NCBI GenBank assembly: GCA_016705005.1
Contig: JADIZB010000034.1
Coordinates: forward strand, 62,001 to 126,000
From: Bacteroidales bacterium
GTDB lineage: Bacteria; Bacteroidota; Bacteroidia; Bacteroidales; Lentimicrobiaceae
Direction of reading: 5' to 3'
Length of the DNA: 64,000 bases
Part shown: piece by piece, positions 61,810 through 64,000 of the stretch
How the letters are laid out: the number at the start of each line of letters is the position of its first letter
Numbering within the stretch: the first letter of the stretch is position 1
Translations under genes and position numbers: made by a program
The notes under the pieces: generated by a model
Databases searched by the model: none
The model's input: the letters and a program-made list of their open reading frames with translations, nothing else
What the model was told of the DNA's origin: nothing

Positions 61810-63897
61810 ATGAAAAGGATCGTCTCAGGAATACTGCTGCTTATTCTGATTTTCTCAGGTTCAATCACCGTCAGGGCCCAGGCACCTGCCCAGTGCCGCG
61901 ATGTGATGTTGCAGGCATTTTACTGGGACTCCTATGCCGACAGCCACTGGACCACATTGCAGGCACATTCCGGTGAAATAGCCTCCGCCTTCAGCCTGGT
62001 ATGGCTACCACCCAGCGGCAACTGCCAGAACTCCTTCAGCATGGGTTACCTGCCCATCTGGTGGTTCGACCAGAACAGCGCCTTCGGCTCACAGCAGGAA
62101 CTGATCAGCCTGGTATCGGCCTTTAACGGTTACGGGACAAAAGTGATCGCCGATGTGGTGGTTAACCACAGGAACGGCGCCACCAGCTGGACCGACTTCC
62201 CGACCGAAACTTACAACGGGACCACCTACTCCATGGGTCCTGCCCAGATCTGCAGCACCGATGAGGTCGCCAATGAGCCCGGACAACCTGACCCGACCGG
62301 CGCACCAGATACCGGTGAGGATTTCAATGGTGGCCGCGACCTCGATCACACCAGTGCCATCGTCAGAAACAACATCAAAGGCTACCTTGATTTCCTGAAA
62401 GATGAAATCGGCTATTCGGGCTGGCGCTATGATCTGACAAAAGGATTTTCGCCCGGATTTGTGAATGAATACAATGTGTCGGCAGGTGCCTATTTCTCGG
62501 TGGGCGAATATTTCGACGGCAGCTATGACCTGTGCAAAGCCTGGGTGAACGGGTGCAGCAACAACTCTACCACCTTCGACTTTCCGCTGAAATTCAGGCT
62601 GAATGCCGCCATGTGGAACGGCGGGATGAACCTGAACGAGCTGGTTTGGCTGATGAACGGCACCACCCCGCAGCCGGCCGGGCTGATCCATCACCCCGAC
62701 ACCAAACGATATGCTGTCACCTTTGTTGACAACCACGACACCTACATCACCGGCAACCCCAACCGGTTCAACGGCAATGTGCTGGCCGCCTATGCCTTTC
62801 TGATGGGCTCCCCGGGCGTTCCCTGCGTACTGCTCGACCACTGGAACAGCAACAAGACAGCCATTTTCCAGATGATCGCCGCCAGACGGGCAGTTCAGCT
62901 GCACAGCGAGAGCAATGTTACGGTAAATCAGTATTCTGCCAACCTTTACGTTGCCACTGCTACGGGCTTCACCGGAACCCTGATCGTGAAGGTAGGAAGC
63001 GGCAGTTACAATGCCCCGGCGGGTTATACCCTCGCCACCTCAGGCAACGACTATGCCATCTGGATCAAACAGACCTCGGCCAGTGCCCCGGCCCTGATGG
63101 TAACTCCGGGCGGCGGCACCTACTATACCCCGCAGACGGTTGTGATGAGCTCCACCGTAGGTTCGGGCATCTTCTACACCACCGACAACAGCACCCCGAC
63201 CAACGCCTCCACCCCCTATACCCAGCCCATCGTCATCAACAGCACCACCACCCTCAAAGCAGTGGCGTACAATGCGGCCTGGCAGGTCTATTCACCTGTA
63301 TCCACCAACAACTATGTGTTGAGCACCATGCCAACAACCATCAAAGTAAGGTTTAAGGCACCCACGGGCTGGAATGCCTGCAAGGTTTATTCCTGGGTAG
63401 GATCGACCCCACTGTGCGGCGCCTGGCCCGGTACAGCCATGACGCTTGAAAACGACGGTTTTTACACCTATACCGTTTCAGGTTTCAGCAGCGTGCCGAT
63501 CGGCATTGTCTTCAACAACGGGGCCACCTCCGGAACCCAGCAGACCGTCGATCTTTTCGCTTCCGGCAACACATGCTGGGAAGCCGGTGCCCTGGTAGCC
63601 GGAAAATACAATGCCAGTGAAGTCACCTGCCCGACCTCCGTGGGTGTGGGCACGGCTGAATCACTTAAGTTCAGTGCCTTCCCTAACCCTACCACCGGCA
63701 AAGTGCTGATTGAAACAACCCGGCCGGTAAGCGAGCTGAAGGTATACAATGCCATGGGCAAGCTACTTGCGATCACCCCAACTCAAACCGGCTCCGGCTG
63801 GCTGCTTAACCTGGAAAATTACCCCGATGGGATGTACCTGGTTTCGTTTAAGGTGGGGGATGGAAGTAGCGGGAAAGTGAAGGTGATTAAGAACTAA
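61810..63897 (+). CDS. Secreted GH13 alpha-amylase-like enzyme with T9SS sorting domain
   Basis: 695 residues with a signal peptide (KRIVSGILLLILIFSGSITV, then RAQ). The GH13 barrel spans about residues 30-395, with DVVVNH (115-120), GWRYDLTKGF with nucleophile Asp208, SVGEYFD with acid/base Glu233, and FVDNHD with Asp310. Then come a chitobiase-C-like segment (YTTDNSTPTNASTPYTQPIV), a starch-binding-like module (VYSWVGSTPLCGAWPGTAMT) and a type A T9SS sorting tail (FSAFPNPTTGKVLIETT, ending KVKVIKN). It probably cleaves alpha-1,4-glucans outside the cell. The T9SS tail and the absence of a lipobox suggest surface attachment or release rather than a Sus-type lipoprotein. It is a single gene, after the two regulators. 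Confidence 0.92.
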   Translation: MKRIVSGILLLILIFSGSITVRAQAPAQCRDVMLQAFYWDSYADSHWTTLQAHSGEIASAFSLVWLPPSGNCQNSFSMGYLPIWWFDQNSAFGSQQELISLVSAFNGYGTKVIADVVVNHRNGATSWTDFPTETYNGTTYSMGPAQICSTDEVANEPGQPDPTGAPDTGEDFNGGRDLDHTSAIVRNNIKGYLDFLKDEIGYSGWRYDLTKGFSPGFVNEYNVSAGAYFSVGEYFDGSYDLCKAWVNGCSNNSTTFDFPLKFRLNAAMWNGGMNLNELVWLMNGTTPQPAGLIHHPDTKRYAVTFVDNHDTYITGNPNRFNGNVLAAYAFLMGSPGVPCVLLDHWNSNKTAIFQMIAARRAVQLHSESNVTVNQYSANLYVATATGFTGTLIVKVGSGSYNAPAGYTLATSGNDYAIWIKQTSASAPALMVTPGGGTYYTPQTVVMSSTVGSGIFYTTDNSTPTNASTPYTQPIVINSTTTLKAVAYNAAWQVYSPVSTNNYVLSTMPTTIKVRFKAPTGWNACKVYSWVGSTPLCGAWPGTAMTLENDGFYTYTVSGFSSVPIGIVFNNGATSGTQQTVDLFASGNTCWEAGALVAGKYNASEVTCPTSVGVGTAESLKFSAFPNPTTGKVLIETTRPVSELKVYNAMGKLLAITPTQTGSGWLLNLENYPDGMYLVSFKVGDGSSGKVKVIKN

Positions 63898-64000
63898 AAA
63901 ACAACCCCTGAATCCGGGCGGTATAATTCATACCTGAAAGAAGGCTGATAAAGACTGTCTGAATTCGAGGGGTACCATTGGTTCCTATTCGAATCCATCT
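63898..64000. other. Right edge of window, no gene recognised
   Basis: 103 bases after the amylase stop. I see no ORF or convincing RNA gene. Confidence 0.4.

Noticed and set aside
63950..64000. Possible tRNA at the right edge (TTCGAATCC)
   Set aside because: Only a T-loop-like nonamer is visible, without pairing arms or an anticodon region.

Overview
The window is chromosomal DNA of a Bacteroidota bacterium, probably order Bacteroidales or a close relative. The evidence is the order rpsU, recombinase, hpf, tRNAs, tuf, tRNA-Trp, secE, nusG, rplKAJL, rpoBC, DUF3467; type IX secretion (T9SS) sorting tails on secreted proteins; and promoters of the Bacteroidota type (TTTG, about 19 bases, TAnnTTTG). 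No phage, transposon, CRISPR array or rRNA gene is visible. Species cannot be named from the sequence.

Layout. 1-437 is the 3' end of a secreted protein with a dockerin-like tail. 794-11139 (+) holds mostly small, loosely linked genes: a membrane TPR protein, a T9SS cargo protein, a small conserved protein with a TfoX-N protein, a VOC protein, lipoprotein and secreted hypotheticals, a DUF1801 protein, an LpxR-like lipid A deacylase with an unusual lipoprotein N-terminus, and a CapA-like phosphoesterase. 11333-22438 (-) holds an AsmA-like protein with a coiled-coil tail, a five-repeat DUF349 protein, a patatin/outer-membrane-barrel protein, an apparent operon DUF134 regulator - VOC protein - trans-sulfuration enzyme, and a UPF0316 membrane protein. 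22651-25399 (+) holds a small membrane protein and an M1 aminopeptidase. 25470-40903 (-) is the core information-processing block, with five tRNAs and strong stem-loops at several cistron junctions. 41008-43215 (-) is a DPP-IV-like S9 peptidase, followed by a tRNA-Val (+).

The most striking object is 43970-58910 (-), a locus of about 15 kb for one giant secreted, cysteine-rich adhesin-like protein of about 5,000 residues. Its core is about 37 tandem modules of three types: A and B of 85 codons, C of 86 codons. They form a 768-bp A-B-C higher-order unit, with extra A modules (255 bp) inserted at several places. The reading frame is broken about ten times, but the spacing of intact units is exactly 768 or 1023 bp and each deviation of 1-2 bases is explained by an indel I can place. 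I therefore read the breaks mainly as consensus errors or an assembly collapse in repeats, not decay. The C-terminus carries the same dockerin-like tail as the partial gene at the left edge. A small secreted protein (58935-59507) sits just upstream in the same direction. Two LuxR-type regulators lie divergently at 60120-61568; the second has lost its phosphoacceptor aspartate. The window ends with a secreted GH13 amylase-like enzyme carrying a T9SS tail.

Single -7 boxes (TAnnTTTG) are expected by chance about 16 times per strand in 64 kb, so only promoters with a correctly spaced -33 element (tRNA/tuf, rpsU, DUF134) are given high confidence.
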